Notes: generated by a model not told the origin, from the sequence alone. Shown: positions 1 to 9,934, counted from the first letter of the stretch. The stretch is DNA of 64,000 nucleotides from Oegoconia quadripuncta (GCA_949316235.1 OX438742.1:7720815-7784814); one strand, 5' to 3'. Numbers and translations are program-made.

Positions 1-106
1 AACATTGGGTTTACGATTCGGAGGTCGCGGGTTCGATCCCCAGCGGGGTACATGTTTAAGTACTCGGTTGGTGGTAGGGCATTTTAATAGTTGTGCATAA
101 AAAAAA
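1..106 (+). mobile_element. SINE-D copy, cut by window edge and internally deleted
   Basis: The head carries a perfect tRNA box B (ggttcgatcccc) at about 33-44. It is followed by the family's 'gtactcggt.ggtggtagggcatttta' stretch. The copy then jumps directly to the 3' end 'gttgtgcataaaaaaaa'. About 220 bp of the body present in complete copies (for example 47052-47383) is missing. The tRNA-like 5' end lies outside the window. Confidence 0.8.
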
Positions 107-1015
107 GTAGACTTGTATTTAATAGGTGTAAAGGGTACTGTAGTAAGTTATTCAACAATGTTAAGTATAGTATTAAAGATCTAGCACCTTTGATTATTCA
201 TTCATTATACGAATTGCACGTGTACTGGTGTTTCAATTGACTACGCCCATTTTCCCGACATTGCATGGCGACCATGCTAGCGCTGCATTGGGTGCCGTGT
301 GTGATGCAATTTTGGGTTTGAAGTTTTTTTTTGATCAAACTAAAAAAAGTATCTCGTTGTTCGTACTTGTTTATATTAAACACTTGTTCTAGCCTACCAT
401 ATATTAATAATGTAATATCTAACACTCAGTAACTACTTCAGTGGCTCATTCCTTAAGCTTAAGTTGACTTTAACTGAGAGTAAGGGCCGTAATTCTAGGT
501 GCAGGAGGGATTTTTTTTTTTCAAAGATTAGCTATCGAGTAGATCTACAATATCAAAGACTTCATTAAGGTTATTTGAAGATTAAATTAAGCCCTTCTCA
601 GCGTCTAAGTAAAATGAAAATCTTTCTCATGAAAAATACCTTTGTAGCAAAAATGTTATCGAGTAAAATTCTATAACATGAATTTCTTGTTAATCAAGTG
701 AAGATGAACGTGCAATCTTCTATGTTTATAGGGAACTACTTAATTAATCAAAATGTAATGAAATCGCAGTGAAAACCTGATCAACTTTTAACTAAATAGG
801 CTGGTTCCTCTACTTAAGAGAAGAGGGACAGTGGTACACTCATTTAATAAACTAAAGACTTCTTTACAATTACAACGTAAATTAAAAAAATATTGGAGGA
901 CCCTAAAAGCTAATTATAAACAGTACATAAAATTATTTTCGCACTTTTAGTTATTAACAAAAATGACAACCAATGGCAGTATTAGGTATTATTTCTGAAT
1001 GGCTTTTAAGTTTAC

Positions 1016-1035
1016 GTACTTACGTACGTAAGTAC
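1016..1035. repeat. Perfect 20-bp palindrome
   Basis: The sequence gtacttacgtacgtaagtac is its own reverse complement. It is embedded in a run of TACG/TACTT-like steps, so it may be chance within low-complexity sequence. No flanking element was seen. Confidence 0.8.
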
Positions 1036-1867
1036 ACCACGTCGAGTGGACAAAATGAGTTACGAGTATGTTGAATTTTAAAAATAAATCATAATTTTTC
1101 ACATGAGGGAGCCTGGGCTTGACCATTTTTAATCTCTAAACATTGCAACTATGTACTACTGTGCAGTGTAGTCACAAATCGAATTCGAATGGGTCTAGAC
1201 TCGCGGAGGTGAAATTGCGGTGCGCCGGAGCAGTTGGTGGTCCATCCTTAATACGTACGAGTGCCTTTGCGGGAAGGACTCAATGTATTAACTTTTGCAT
1301 ACAGAAATGAAAGGCGTAGTTTAGAGTGAATAAATGAACGAGAGTACGATAACAAATCTTTAAGCATAGCAATCTTTAAACACGCTGTATATCCCTACGT
1401 TACGTGAGTGTTACATCGTTACTCTGTTAGTATTTGATATTACGGAAGTCAGCGTCATATGTGAGAATTTTGAGTTATATTTCCAGTTTTATAATGTGAA
1501 TATTCGGAAGGTATGTGTGCAGAAATTATTCCAGTCTAGAGGGAGGGTTGTATGAGCTATAGCTTTAGTTTATACGTTGCTGTACACGGCCTGACTTTGT
1601 AATATGAGATTGTTTCACATGGGGGTGTGAGTCCGCCCCGAACCTGTCTTGTATTACGAATGGGGTCCGGGTGGATAAGGTAAGAACCCGAGTTTTTTTG
1701 GAATCGTTACTAAGTTTTCGTGATTTTGGGGTATCGTTTAACAGTCCTACAGTGAAATGTAGAGATGCCAGGATATGTGGAGAAATTGATAAATCATCTT
1801 CTAATCACGCCTTATGTAGCTTAGTGTAGAAGATTGTGCGGCTAACATACCGCCAATATAATACAAA

Positions 1868-1960
1868 TAAAAATACAACGTGCAGTGACGTAACGGGTAC
1901 GAGCTGGGTATCAACTCGCGACCTCTGTACCAGTACAATCCGAGATTGTTAACATTGACC
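1868..1960 (-). mobile_element. Degraded tRNA-like SINE head (doubtful)
   Basis: On the minus strand, 'gaggtcgcgagttgataccc' resembles the box B region of SINE-A and SINE-D heads. A 'tgtttggtgtag' stretch lies upstream near 1985-2000, as in SINE-A. Both similarities are weak and the spacing is altered. It may be an old SINE relic or chance. Confidence 0.3.
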
Positions 1961-2410
1961 CCAGATTGTATAGTAAACAATTTTCTACACCAAACAAATT
2001 TCCCTTTCATAATCGTTAGTCTATGAGAACAGGAATCGATTATAACATCCGTCTCTATCGGTCACATCAGAGATAACGTTAATTACTATCTATGTCTCTT
2101 TTATGGGCTTCCCCCGCCGAGCGCTATCTCTCACATCGCGGCTCTAGGTTTGTTTATGGACGGAATGTAGATGTTTTCGACCTCGTCTGCTATTACGACA
2201 TTATGTCACAGACTATAAAATAACGTGGTTCGGTTAGTTTTAAGAAACCTGGAAAATATATAAGATTTCCTTTTACTGAAAATACAAATATCAAGGGACC
2301 TTTATTTACACTGTCCGTCTGTATGTCTGTCAGAATGCACAGATTTTAAAGATATAAAGATTATCTTTCTATTAAAAAACAACTTATACTAAATTACATT
2401 TGTACGTATA

Positions 2411-3275
2411 CAGGGCGTCCCAAAGTTATGGGACATGAAGGGGAAGTACCTTAAATATCGTAGATAGTGAATTTTGCTCAAAGAAGACTTTATGTTATTT
2501 TTAAAAGTTAGTAATTCTGCATTCATAGATTTTCTAAAAATTATTTGCTTCGGCTGGGAATCGAACCGACTCAAATGTGAAAAAAAAAACACCCTACTTT
2601 TATGATGCCAATCGAAAGAATAGCTAAAAAATAATAACTCTGCCTAAGTAACATAGTATTTTAAAAGAAAGGAACAACGTGAAATTAATCATTTTAATCA
2701 AATAAAAAACATACATGAAACTGCCGTAGTCAATTAAGTAGGTATTTTTTTGTAAATTAATTAATTAAATGCTCAAAATGTGATCCCTCTTGTCTTACGC
2801 AAATCGCCAATCTTTTAATGAGCCCGCTGCCTGTTGATTTTCTAATCATTTTATGGTGAACACTCGATGTGATATGGCACAATTCTGTTTGCAACTCGCC
2901 TACGTTCTCGTATCGCTTTTTGTATAGCATATCTTTCACGTATCCCCAAAAGAAGAAATCACTTTAGCAATAAATAACTTTCTTGAAATTTGACTCAATC
3001 ATTTTATGTTGTTCCTTTCTTTTAAAATACTATGTTACTTAGGCAGAGTTATTATTTTTTAGCTATTCTTTCGATTGGCATCATAAAAGTAGGGTGTTTT
3101 TTTTTTCACATTTAAGTCGGTTCGATTCCCAGCCGAAGCAAGTAATTTTTAGAAAATCTATGAATGCAGAATTACTAACTTTTAAAAATAACATAAAGTC
3201 TTCTTTGAGCAAAATTCACTATCTACAATATTTAAGGTACTTCCCCTTCATGTCCCATAACTTTGGGACGCCCTG
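2411..3275 (-). mobile_element. TIR-1: Tc1/mariner-like foldback element with 268-bp terminal inverted repeats
   Basis: Left arm 2411-2678 and right arm 3008-3275 are 268-bp reverse complements with only a few mismatches. The ends read cagggcgtcccaaagttatg and its complement. TA dinucleotides lie outside both ends (2409-2410 and 3276-3277), the target duplication of the Tc1/mariner (IS630) superfamily. The 329-bp centre holds the last part of a transposase on the minus strand, entered separately. Near-identical arms suggest a young or recently homogenised insertion. It is non-autonomous because most of the transposase is absent. Confidence 0.88.
2757..2960 (-). pseudogene. C-terminal remnant of a Tc1/mariner-type transposase
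   Basis: Read from 2960 down to the stop at 2757 the frame begins DFFFWGYVKDMLYKKR and ends SHFEHLIN. The 'DFF(L)WGY(L/V)K' block is the conserved stretch around the last catalytic acidic residue in many insect transposases of this superfamily, and 'HFEHL' is a common C-terminus. About 67 codons remain, where family members usually have about 340. A stop two codons upstream of the Asp codon shows that the N-terminal catalytic part is gone, so it cannot be active alone. It sits in the centre of the foldback element, so the element is probably a deletion derivative mobilised in trans. Confidence 0.8.
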
Positions 3276-3420
3276 TATAGCATAAGTTAAATTTCGTTTT
3301 GTTCGATGTTGATCTACTTTCAAAATGTATGCTTCTACGGAACCCAAGGTGCGTGAGTGCAACGCGACCTTAGCTGATTTTTGTTAACGTTAACACCGTG
3401 AAGGAAAAAAAATAATAAAT

Positions 3421-3550
3421 TTTTTTTTTTTTGCATCATAAACATTTTGTTTATTTATTAACTGGATTCGCGTTTGACCACAATCTCACCTGATCGAATG
3501 TGACGATGTGGTCGAAGATGAAGCACGCGCTCCCAGTAAATGTACTTATG
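3421..3550 (-). mobile_element. LINE-1 3' end fragment
   Basis: Reverse-strand text matches the tails at 14.9 and 33.9 kb, including 'cacctgatcgaatgtgacga' and 'gcgtttgaccacaatctc' on the plus strand. A T run at 3421-3432 is the A tail of the minus-strand element. It is heavily 5'-truncated, as usual for non-LTR retrotransposons, and keeps only the last codons and the short 3' UTR. Confidence 0.75.
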
Positions 3551-3667
3551 CTTAGTTTTCACGTACAATTTCTCCTTTCTTCCTACTATTGGCGATAAAA
3601 TTATTCATTATTTTCATTCTCTGTAAGGTGACAATGCCTTACGAAATTTTTATTAGATTTATAATTA

Positions 3668-3951
3668 CACTTGTGCTGTGTGGTTTCGGCACACAAGTAG
3701 AATAGAACCAACCCGTCTCTTCCAGTGGGTGTCGCAAAAGGCGACTAAGGGACTTTCCACCAAAAAACATCTATAGTTTTGCACGTTTCAACGGCAATAG
3801 TGTCACCCACAGGTGCATTTTTGTATATTTCATAAGGTGAACCGTGGATATTGTCTTAATCATTAAACTTTTAGTATTTAGAACACCCAAATATTATTGT
3901 TTGGGATATCTCTGACCACCCCATTTGGGATAATGGGTTATGTATGTATGC
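3668..3951 (+). repeat. R1 dispersed repeat copy
   Basis: The copy starts near 'tgtggtttcggcac', runs through 'gtctcttccagtgggtgtcg', 'aaaaggcgactaagggactt' and 'gatatctctgaccacccc', and ends in atgtatgtatg. The same ordered blocks recur at 7.5, 24.4, 26.2 (minus), 35.5 (minus) and 61.4-62.0 kb. I recognise the 'ggcgactaaggga' block as widespread in Lepidoptera. The variable 5' ends and ATGT tail fit a 5'-truncated non-LTR element 3' UTR, but no protein part is present. Confidence 0.75.
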
Positions 3952-3986
3952 TATAATTACACTTCCTCTGATTTATACACAATAAT

Positions 3987-4228
3987 AATAATAATAAATA
4001 ATAAATATTTCGGACACTTACACCAATCATCTAGTCACCAAACTAAGCGAAGCTTGTGCTATGGAAACTAGATAACGGATAAACATACATAAATATTTAT
4101 ATAAACATCCATGACTCGGGATTAAATGTTTGTATTCATCACACAAACATTTACCCCTCGCGGGATTCGAACCCGCAACCGTTGGTTTCGCTGACAGGGT
4201 CACTATCCACTATACCAATCGATCGTCA
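3987..4228 (-). mobile_element. SINE-B, complete, with 16-bp target-site duplication
   Basis: The plus strand shows 'cgggattcgaacccgc', the reverse complement of a perfect tRNA box B, then a box A-like region ending at 'atcgatcgtc'. The A/T-rich 3' tail is at the left. Both sides carry the identical 16-mer atttatacacaataat (3971-3986 and 4229-4244), the signature of target-primed reverse transcription. This copy defines the family boundaries: about 240 bp, a tRNA head, a core shared with SINE-A, and an (ATT)n-type tail. Confidence 0.9.
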
Positions 4229-4244
4229 ATTTATACACAATAAT

Positions 4245-4696
4245 TGACTCTTGCTACACAATATTCTGCCTTAAATTATTACACATCACAAATTCGATAA
4301 AATACCACACACTACCTGTTTTCCAGTTAAAAACCTGCCACGGATTTATTAAAGCCTGTCACTAAAACTAGAACTACCGAAAACCATGGCACGAAAACTA
4401 AATGAAAATATCATTTATTTCGCTGTACGGGAGCTGTACTGTACACCCTGTCACTGATATCGGATTTTCCCGATCATATTTTAAAAATTGATTATGATTG
4501 AATGTTTGCTTTTATCGACACCCAACGAAGTTTTTACACTACTATTCGATAGTTGTTCACGTGGCAACATTTTAAGCAACACTCGTGCATTAGAAGCATA
4601 ATTGAAATGATAACAAATACTTATGTGTAACGTTAGTATGGGTTTTATACATTAAAATACAGAAAACCCTCGACAACATTGACGGAATAAATGTGT
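4245..4696. other. Single-copy stretch, nothing recognised
   Basis: AT-rich, with no long open frame and no match to the repeat families defined elsewhere in the window. Confidence 0.5.
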
Positions 4697-4800
4697 TATA
4701 TTATAAGCTAAATATCTTCCAAACGGCTTAACCGATTTCTATCAAACATGAGTAAGAACCTGTCCTGCCCCGTTGTTTAGTCTTTAATATAATAATAATG
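4697..4800 (+). repeat. R2 dispersed repeat fragment
   Basis: It contains 'agctaaatatcttccaaacg', 'gcttaaccgatttctatcaa' and 'gtttagtctttaatataa'. The same blocks in the same order occur at 9.94-10.11 kb and inside the inverted composite blocks at 27.2 and 30.8 kb. The terminal 'cgtcgggggtta' block is absent here. Confidence 0.65.
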
Positions 4801-4824
4801 TGAGTTTAAAAACAAAAATTTGTC

Positions 4825-4975
4825 TCCTTACTGAGGTTTGCTGGAAGAGATCTCTTATAAAGATAAGCTCGACTTTTGTATATTTTAATATTCTCCAGTT
4901 TTTTTTTGTTTTGTTTGACGTTTATGCTTATATGCAATAAAGTGTTAAATAAATAATTAAATAAATAAAAAACCC
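4825..4975 (+). mobile_element. LINE-3 3' UTR fragment
   Basis: 'gctggaagagatctctta' followed by a T-rich stretch and 'caataaagtgttaaataaat' matches the tail type seen reversed at 8.6, 32.8, 37.1 and 57.5 kb. A 'ggaagagatc' 3' UTR ending with an AATAAA signal is typical of jockey/CR1-like LINEs of Lepidoptera. Only the tail is present. Confidence 0.65.
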
Positions 4976-5232
4976 GACAGGATATTTTGTATTTCGAGGG
5001 CGCCATGTTGGATTTTTTTACTACAAAATGTATCCTGTGATATTCCAGGGATCAACAGGAACTTCGAAATCGGTCAAGCCGTTTAGGCTACAGGAGGTTA
5101 GATAGAACCTACATACATACACTCGAAAAACATTACCCACATTCCTTGGCCATTGTCGAGTAAAAATTGGACCACGCACTACTGAGATACGTCCGGTCAA
5201 AGACATCGATTTTCTTTGGGTGTTAAAAATGC
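4976..5232 (-). repeat. R3 dispersed repeat copy
   Basis: It contains 'ggtcaagccgtttaggctac', 'aggaggttagatagaacc', 'acatacatacactcgaaaaa' and 'cccacattccttggc'. The reverse complement matches 49.01-49.17 kb ('ccaaggaaggaggttaatg'). A fragment recurs at 58.96-59.08 kb. No coding potential was seen, and the class is unknown to me. Confidence 0.6.
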
Positions 5233-5462
5233 TGATTAATCTCAGCTACATTTTTGTAGCATTAAGATTTTAGGATAAATCCTCTCTAATTAACATTGTG
5301 TCTGAAATGAAAGGAAGACAACGAAAGGTAATATCCAAGATAGAATTTAATTATGTGGCAGTTATAAATATGGCTTAAGGGAATTTCAAGACCTGGGTTA
5401 ATTTTTATCAATTCTCTGATCAATTTTACTTTTACTATTTGGAGCATTTTAATGTTATTTTA

Positions 5463-5755
5463 GAGCGTCGGTGGCTCAGCGGTTAATACGCTTTCTCCTA
5501 ATTTAGGAGGTCCAGGTTCGATTCCCAGGCCCGCCATGTACCAAGGAGTTTTTAAATTTAATTTAATTACTTATGTGCATTTATCCGACTGCTCTTAAAC
5601 GGTGAAGGAAAACATCGTGAGGAAACCTGCATGCCTTAGAAATAAAAAATCAAAGGCATGTGAATCCCCAACCCGCATTGGGCCAGCGTGGTGGATTATG
5701 ACCCATACTCCCTCATTATACGAAGGAAGGTCTCAGTCCCTGTAGTGGGATGTTC
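5463..5755 (+). mobile_element. SINE-C copy
   Basis: The tRNA-like head starts 'gagcgtcggtggctcagcgg', with box A in 'tggctcagcgg' and box B in 'ggttcgattcccagg'. The body includes 'ttatgtgcatttatccgact', 'gtgaaggaaaacatcgtgag' and 'ccaacccgcattgggccagc'. The 3' part 'aaggtctcagtccctgtag' resembles the RTE-like tail at 51.5 kb. Other copies are at 27.43 kb (plus), 30.42 kb (minus) and a head fragment at 31.09 kb. Confidence 0.85.
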
Positions 5756-6489
5756 CGGGTCACCGGAATGAGAAACTGGGATAAGTCCTAGAAGGGAAAT
5801 ATTTCACCATTTTTGAAGAAATTAAGCCTGGTTTTAGCTATGCTCTTCAGTCACTGAAGTCAGTGATTTTCATAAGTTCTGTATTTCGTTGCTATGTTAA
5901 TTTTGGAGCCCTGACAGAAAAAATGTGCTCTCCATAGCAATGCTCATGCAAAGCAAGTTACCGCTTCAAAATCGCCTCAAACAGAAACACACGCACCTCT
6001 TACCCCAAACACATATACCGTTTCCTTTTGGTCGTGTGTTTTTAAAATATGAATCCCAAACAAAAAAGATTATATCATCAAATTTTTTGCGACCTGTAAT
6101 GAATGCAGTTTGTTTAGTAAAATATGCTGATGTCAATATTTAAGATATTTCCCTTCATGTAATTTTCAAGCTTTATTTTAACCACCATCAATATGGTGGA
6201 CTACAGGAATTTTGTCATAAAATTTTATATAATATTAATGTAATGTTAAACGGATGTTAAGCAAAGCAGTTTATTTGCCTATCCAACGGCCATCTTTGCA
6301 AAAACTTAATTGAATTTTAGATAAACACTAAGAAGTAATCAATCTGCTGAATATAACTCCTCAGCTTGTCTGAGATCAGTTTCTCTATCAGACCGTGTCT
6401 CTATAAACATCAGCAAGGGTTTGGTACCGCTGAGATTTGTACGCAGAGGCTTAGACACGTTGGCTTAGAGTTCGTAATAATGTGGCAGG
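5756..6489. other. Mostly single-copy stretch with an old TIR-1 relic
   Basis: At 6060-6165, 'aatgaatgcagtttgt' and 'aatatttaagatatttccc' align in order with the right arm of TIR-1 (3155-3250). The match is strongly diverged, which suggests an older insertion of the same family. The rest is unremarkable. Confidence 0.45.
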
Positions 6490-6534
6490 AATCTCAGGGG
6501 CGCACAACTAAAATTGCGGTTGGATAAAAATTTT

Positions 6535-6600
6535 TCCCGGCGGAAGCTCGCGTGACGTCACGGTTGGTGCGCCTGCGCAAGCCCTGACGGATTAGCGCGA
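6535..6600. promoter_or_regulatory. Candidate ETS/CRE/NRF1-type site cluster
   Basis: Within 50 bp lie a CGGAAG (ETS core) at about 6541, a perfect palindromic CRE TGACGTCA at 6553-6560 and TGCGCCTGCGCA at 6568-6579. The last is one base from the NRF1/Erect-wing site. The segment is GC-rich against AT-rich surroundings and sits in single-copy sequence. Such clusters are typical of broadly active promoters, but no transcript or first exon is visible, so this is inference. Confidence 0.4.
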
Positions 6601-6972
6601 TCAAACGCCAGCGGATCACGCGATTTTTTTTTGACAATACTAAGGTCACTGAGTGTATCTGGCGACTAAAGTTCAGCCCACCCGCAGCCCTTATGTGTCC
6701 AGTCATACAGGTGTGTTTTTTATATATAACGTTTGGTTTTGAAGGACATAGGATATAAGGAAGTGACTGGCACCTGGAAGTGGATCGAACCAGCGTTAGC
6801 GATCTTAGTTCACGTACTAAATGAAAATCGTTAAGGAAACTTTCATATAGGATGATATAGATGCTAAGCATTGGACCACCTAGTTGCTACGAAGCATTTT
6901 TTCGAACCATTTTTTGGAATCATTCTTATAACTATTAACAAAAAAACATGAGACCAGATATTTTATTAGCAT
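6600..6972. other. Single-copy stretch, no gene seen
   Basis: A 125-codon minus-strand open frame spans 6494-6871 without recognisable motifs. It could be chance in this slightly GC-richer stretch. 'tggatcgaaccagcg' near 6781 is weakly box-B-like on the minus strand. Confidence 0.4.
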
Positions 6973-7232
6973 GAACAAAACAAGAGATATGGATGGTTTT
7001 CCCAACAAAACAAGAGATATGGATGGTTTTCCCAACAAAACAAGATGTGGATGGTTTACTCAACAAAACAAAAGATATGGATGGTTTTCCCAACAAAACA
7101 AGAGATATGGATGGTTTTCTCAATAAAACAAGAGATATGGTTTTCTTAACAAAACAATAGATATGGATGTTTTTCCCAACAAAAAAAAAATATATGGTTG
7201 GTTTTCTAAACAAAACGAAAAATACGGATGGC
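6973..7232. repeat. 30-bp minisatellite, about nine units
   Basis: The unit is close to 'aacaaaacaagagatatgga' followed by 'tggttttccc'. The first two units are nearly identical, and later ones carry small deletions and substitutions. The unit length is a multiple of three, so a repetitive 101-codon frame stays open on the minus strand (6935-7240). I regard that frame as a by-product. Confidence 0.85.
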
Positions 7233-7491
7233 TTAAACAAAGACTATGAATGCTTTACATTATGTTTGATCATCACATTGCTGGAGTGGTCGTTAACAAT
7301 TGTAATACAATCTACCGTTCCGAGAAACCGCCGGAACTATTTCGACAATCGGTACTGCCTTTTAGTTGAATTAATTGGGGTCTAATATGTCAAACAGAAC
7401 AGAATGTTAAAGAAATCTGGATTTTGGTTTTTCAATTCGGGAAAACGTTAAAAATTTTATAATTAAACTAATTTAAATATTATGCTAATAA

Positions 7492-7740
7492 TACTGTGCT
7501 GTGTGGGTTCGGCACGTAAAATGAATAGAACCAACCCGTCTCTTCCCGTGGGTGTCGTTAAAAAAGACTAAGGGACTTTCCAACGAAAATGGTCTATAGA
7601 TTGTTCACCCCCTGTCACGTGCGCATTTCTGTTTATTTCGTAAGGTGAATCGTGGATGTTGTTTCAATAATTAAACACTAATGTTTGGGATATATCTGAC
7701 CACCCCAATTGGGATAAAGGTCCTGATGTTATGTATGTAG
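7492..7740 (+). repeat. R1 dispersed repeat copy
   Basis: It has the ordered blocks 'gtgctgtgtgggttcggcac', 'aaccaacccgtctcttcccg', 'gactaagggactttccaa' and 'gatatatctgaccacccc', ending 'ttatgtatgtag'. It is slightly shorter than the 3.7-kb copy in the middle. Confidence 0.75.
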
Positions 7741-8590
7741 TTATAATACGACTAAACGCAAGCGTAAGATTGTTTGGCGGATGCCGCATCATTATTTGTT
7801 GTTCGAATGATTTCTAACTGTTTATGAACATCTTATGCAAAATCAGGATATTTGAAGTTGCGATCACGGGTAAATCGGGAATCCCAAGTTGCTAGTCGGG
7901 ACACCTGACAACAGGTTACAGGGAGCCGCTTTAAACCGGGAGTGCGAACTTTATGTACAAGTACCTAATAGTGACTAGTTGGCAATTACTTGTACAAAAT
8001 ACAAACAAACCGAATACTCATGGATTACCTGTCTGTTCATTAGTTTATCTGTCACAGCCATTTATTTCATATACTTGAAGTATAGATAAATGAAATTTAT
8101 TGGTATATAGAATCATAAAATCGTGGCTCAAAAACTTGAAAAAAAAAAACGATTTTACGACTTAGTTTTAATAACATTTTTATAGGTAATCGTCTCATGT
8201 CTTCAAAACTGTCAAAAATTTAATAAGTTAAGGATTTTATTTGATCCATTTAGCTACGTTATTCTTTGTTTAAAGTTTTTTAATAGTTTTTTAAACCGCC
8301 CATGTAGGCCACGGACTTTGCTTAATAACTGCCTTCAATTGAAAATGATCGTGATTAGGTGACAGTTAAAAAATCGCACGTCCTATAATTAGCACAACCG
8401 ATAAATCGCTGGAGCAAACGGAATCGTCATTAGACGACCGGATTGTTGTGGGACAGATGGGAGGGATGGAGCGGCAATCTGCGGCGAGCGGGTCGAAGCG
8501 ACTGGTTGCGTAAAGCCGGAAGAAGTAGGTGATTTCCTATTTTTTCAGATGATTAGCCTCATGGTTATCGGATATTGCTATTTTAACACT
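7741..8590. other. Single-copy stretch, no gene seen
   Basis: Moderately AT-rich. A GC-richer patch at 8420-8520 contains 'tgcggcgagcgggtcgaagc'. It has no long frame and no repeat match. Confidence 0.5.
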
Positions 8591-8735
8591 TTATTGCATA
8601 TAAATATACAAACATACATTAAACAAACATAGGACAGAAATTACAATACACAAAAGGCGAGCTTATCTCTGTAAGAGCAAGCCAGCAGCAAACCCTCGGA
8701 AGGAAAACCCATGTTTAATTTTTTTTTTATTGCAG
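8591..8735 (-). mobile_element. LINE-3 3' UTR fragment
   Basis: 'ttattgcatataaatataca' at the left and 'ggcgagcttatctctgtaag' with 'gcaaaccctcggaagg' match the reverse complement of the tail at 4825-4975. It is more diverged than that copy. A T run at about 8716-8730 may belong to a second minus-strand element whose AT-rich body (8740-9100) I could not classify. Confidence 0.55.
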
Positions 8736-9104
8736 ACAAAGAGCGATACTTAAAATATAGAACAATACATTAACAAAACATCACTGTTATAGGAACACAA
8801 TTGACAAAAGACAAAAGATTAAGATTTATAGCAATGGTTTATTATATATGACTAGCTTATGATACCTATAGCGGAATAATTTGTAAGACAAAAATATAAA
8901 GATATTTCACACAATAAATACATAATATAAAAGCTTATATACAAAAATACATATTATTAAATACGTATAATACATACATATACTATATAAAAAACTTATA
9001 TAGATATATATAAATAGGATGACTGCTATTTTTGAAAGAGAAAGATTTCATGCTTGTTATAAAAAATCTTTCAAACAAATTGATATAAAAGTTATGTTTA
9101 CACA

Positions 9105-9255
9105 GATAACTGTATAATGAAAAATTTAGAAAATCGCCGACAAGATTGATAAAACAAATGTTTTACCGTCCAGGTAGACTAGACCAAAAGATAAAGCTAA
9201 ATATCTTCCGAAACGGCTTAACCAACTTTCATTGTATCTCTGAGGAATAAATTTC
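9105..9255 (+). repeat. R2-type repeat fragment
   Basis: It contains 'atttagaaaatcgccgac', 'agactagaccaaaagataaa' and 'ctaaatatcttccgaaacgg'. The reverse complement of 27.79-27.91 kb gives the same order, including 'actagaccaaaagatag', so R2 has this 5' section as well. Confidence 0.55.
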
Positions 9256-9261
9256 AGGAAA

Positions 9262-9840
9262 TCAATATATTAACTTTGGCATCGCAATATATTTACGAAA
9301 ACTTAATGTACGTAAGAAAGAATCTGCATTTGTTTAGGAAAAATTGTGAAATACACAATATAAATACAAGATATAAAAATAAACATGCTGCCCATAGCAG
9401 TCGCTTACACAAAGTCACTAAGTCATTCAAGGGACAATGTATACGCTTTTATAATAAGGTTCCGGTAGACATTCAAAATTTGCCTTTAAATAACTTTAAA
9501 ACAACCATTAAACAGAAACTATGTGCCAAAGGCTATTATAAAATTTCTGACTATCTGGATGATAAGAATGCGTGGACATGAACCGCTCGGCAATATCCAG
9601 TAAATTCTATTCTTATTTTTCTTTGTCGAATCATAAATTTAACAATTATTCCAAATTGTATTTGTATTGGCTTATTTAAAAAGAGCAACCCCTGAGTTTC
9701 TTGCTCGTTCTTCTCTGGGGAGACTGCCTAGTGAATGAGCGATAACTGTATGACATGACGATTTCAAATGTTATTCTTATAACTTACGAAATAAAACATT
9801 TTTGAATTTTGAATTTGAATTTTTTGAATTTCATATGATA
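9262..9840 (+). mobile_element. LINE-2 3' end (coding tail plus 3' UTR)
   Basis: The last part of the reverse-transcriptase ORF (to 9581) is followed by about 250 bp of 3' UTR. The UTR contains 'gagtttcttgctcgttcttc' and 'gaataaaacatttttgaatt', ending in TTGAATT-like steps at 9810-9840. The same UTR occurs reversed at 22.1 and 38.3 kb and as a remnant at 60.5 kb. It is 5'-truncated. The element type (jockey/CR1-like) follows from the protein tail. Confidence 0.85.
9276..9581 (+). pseudogene. C-terminal fragment of a jockey/CR1-type LINE reverse transcriptase
   Basis: This 101-codon frame has no ATG start; it is simply the open remainder of a truncated ORF. The protein includes IYENLMYVRKNLHLF, a 'NINTRYKNK' block, SFKGQCIRFYNKVPVDIQNL and a terminal LCAKGYYKISDYL. 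I recognise this as the end of the polymerase ORF in insect jockey/CR1-like elements, downstream of the RT fingers-palm. No frameshift is seen within the piece. It lacks endonuclease and catalytic RT motifs and has no function of its own. Confidence 0.85.
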
Positions 9841-9934
9841 TGGCTCAGAACCCATTTCCGGGTTAAATATTAAAAATGAAAAAAATATTTAGAAACCCCC
9901 CGAAAGACTATTATATCTTTGAAATACACAAAAA

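Larger units (their letters stand above)
107..2408. other. Single-copy AT-rich stretch, no gene seen
   Basis: No open frame here resembles a known protein. The longest are 69-75 codons and have random composition. A perfect 20-bp palindrome lies at 1016-1035. A tRNA-like relic may lie at 1870-1960. A T run occupies about 510-520. Confidence 0.6.

Noticed and set aside
2389..2592. Frame nearly identical to one at 3094-3285
   Set aside because: The two lie in the inverted arms of TIR-1. They mirror each other because the arms do.
4150..4227. Functional tRNA genes suggested by perfect box B motifs here and at many other places
   Set aside because: Each strong case is the head of a SINE with family-specific sequence after box B, and none folds as a complete cloverleaf with matching acceptor ends.
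6935..7240. 101-codon minus-strand frame
   Set aside because: It is translated minisatellite; the repeat unit is a multiple of three, so the frame stays open by construction.
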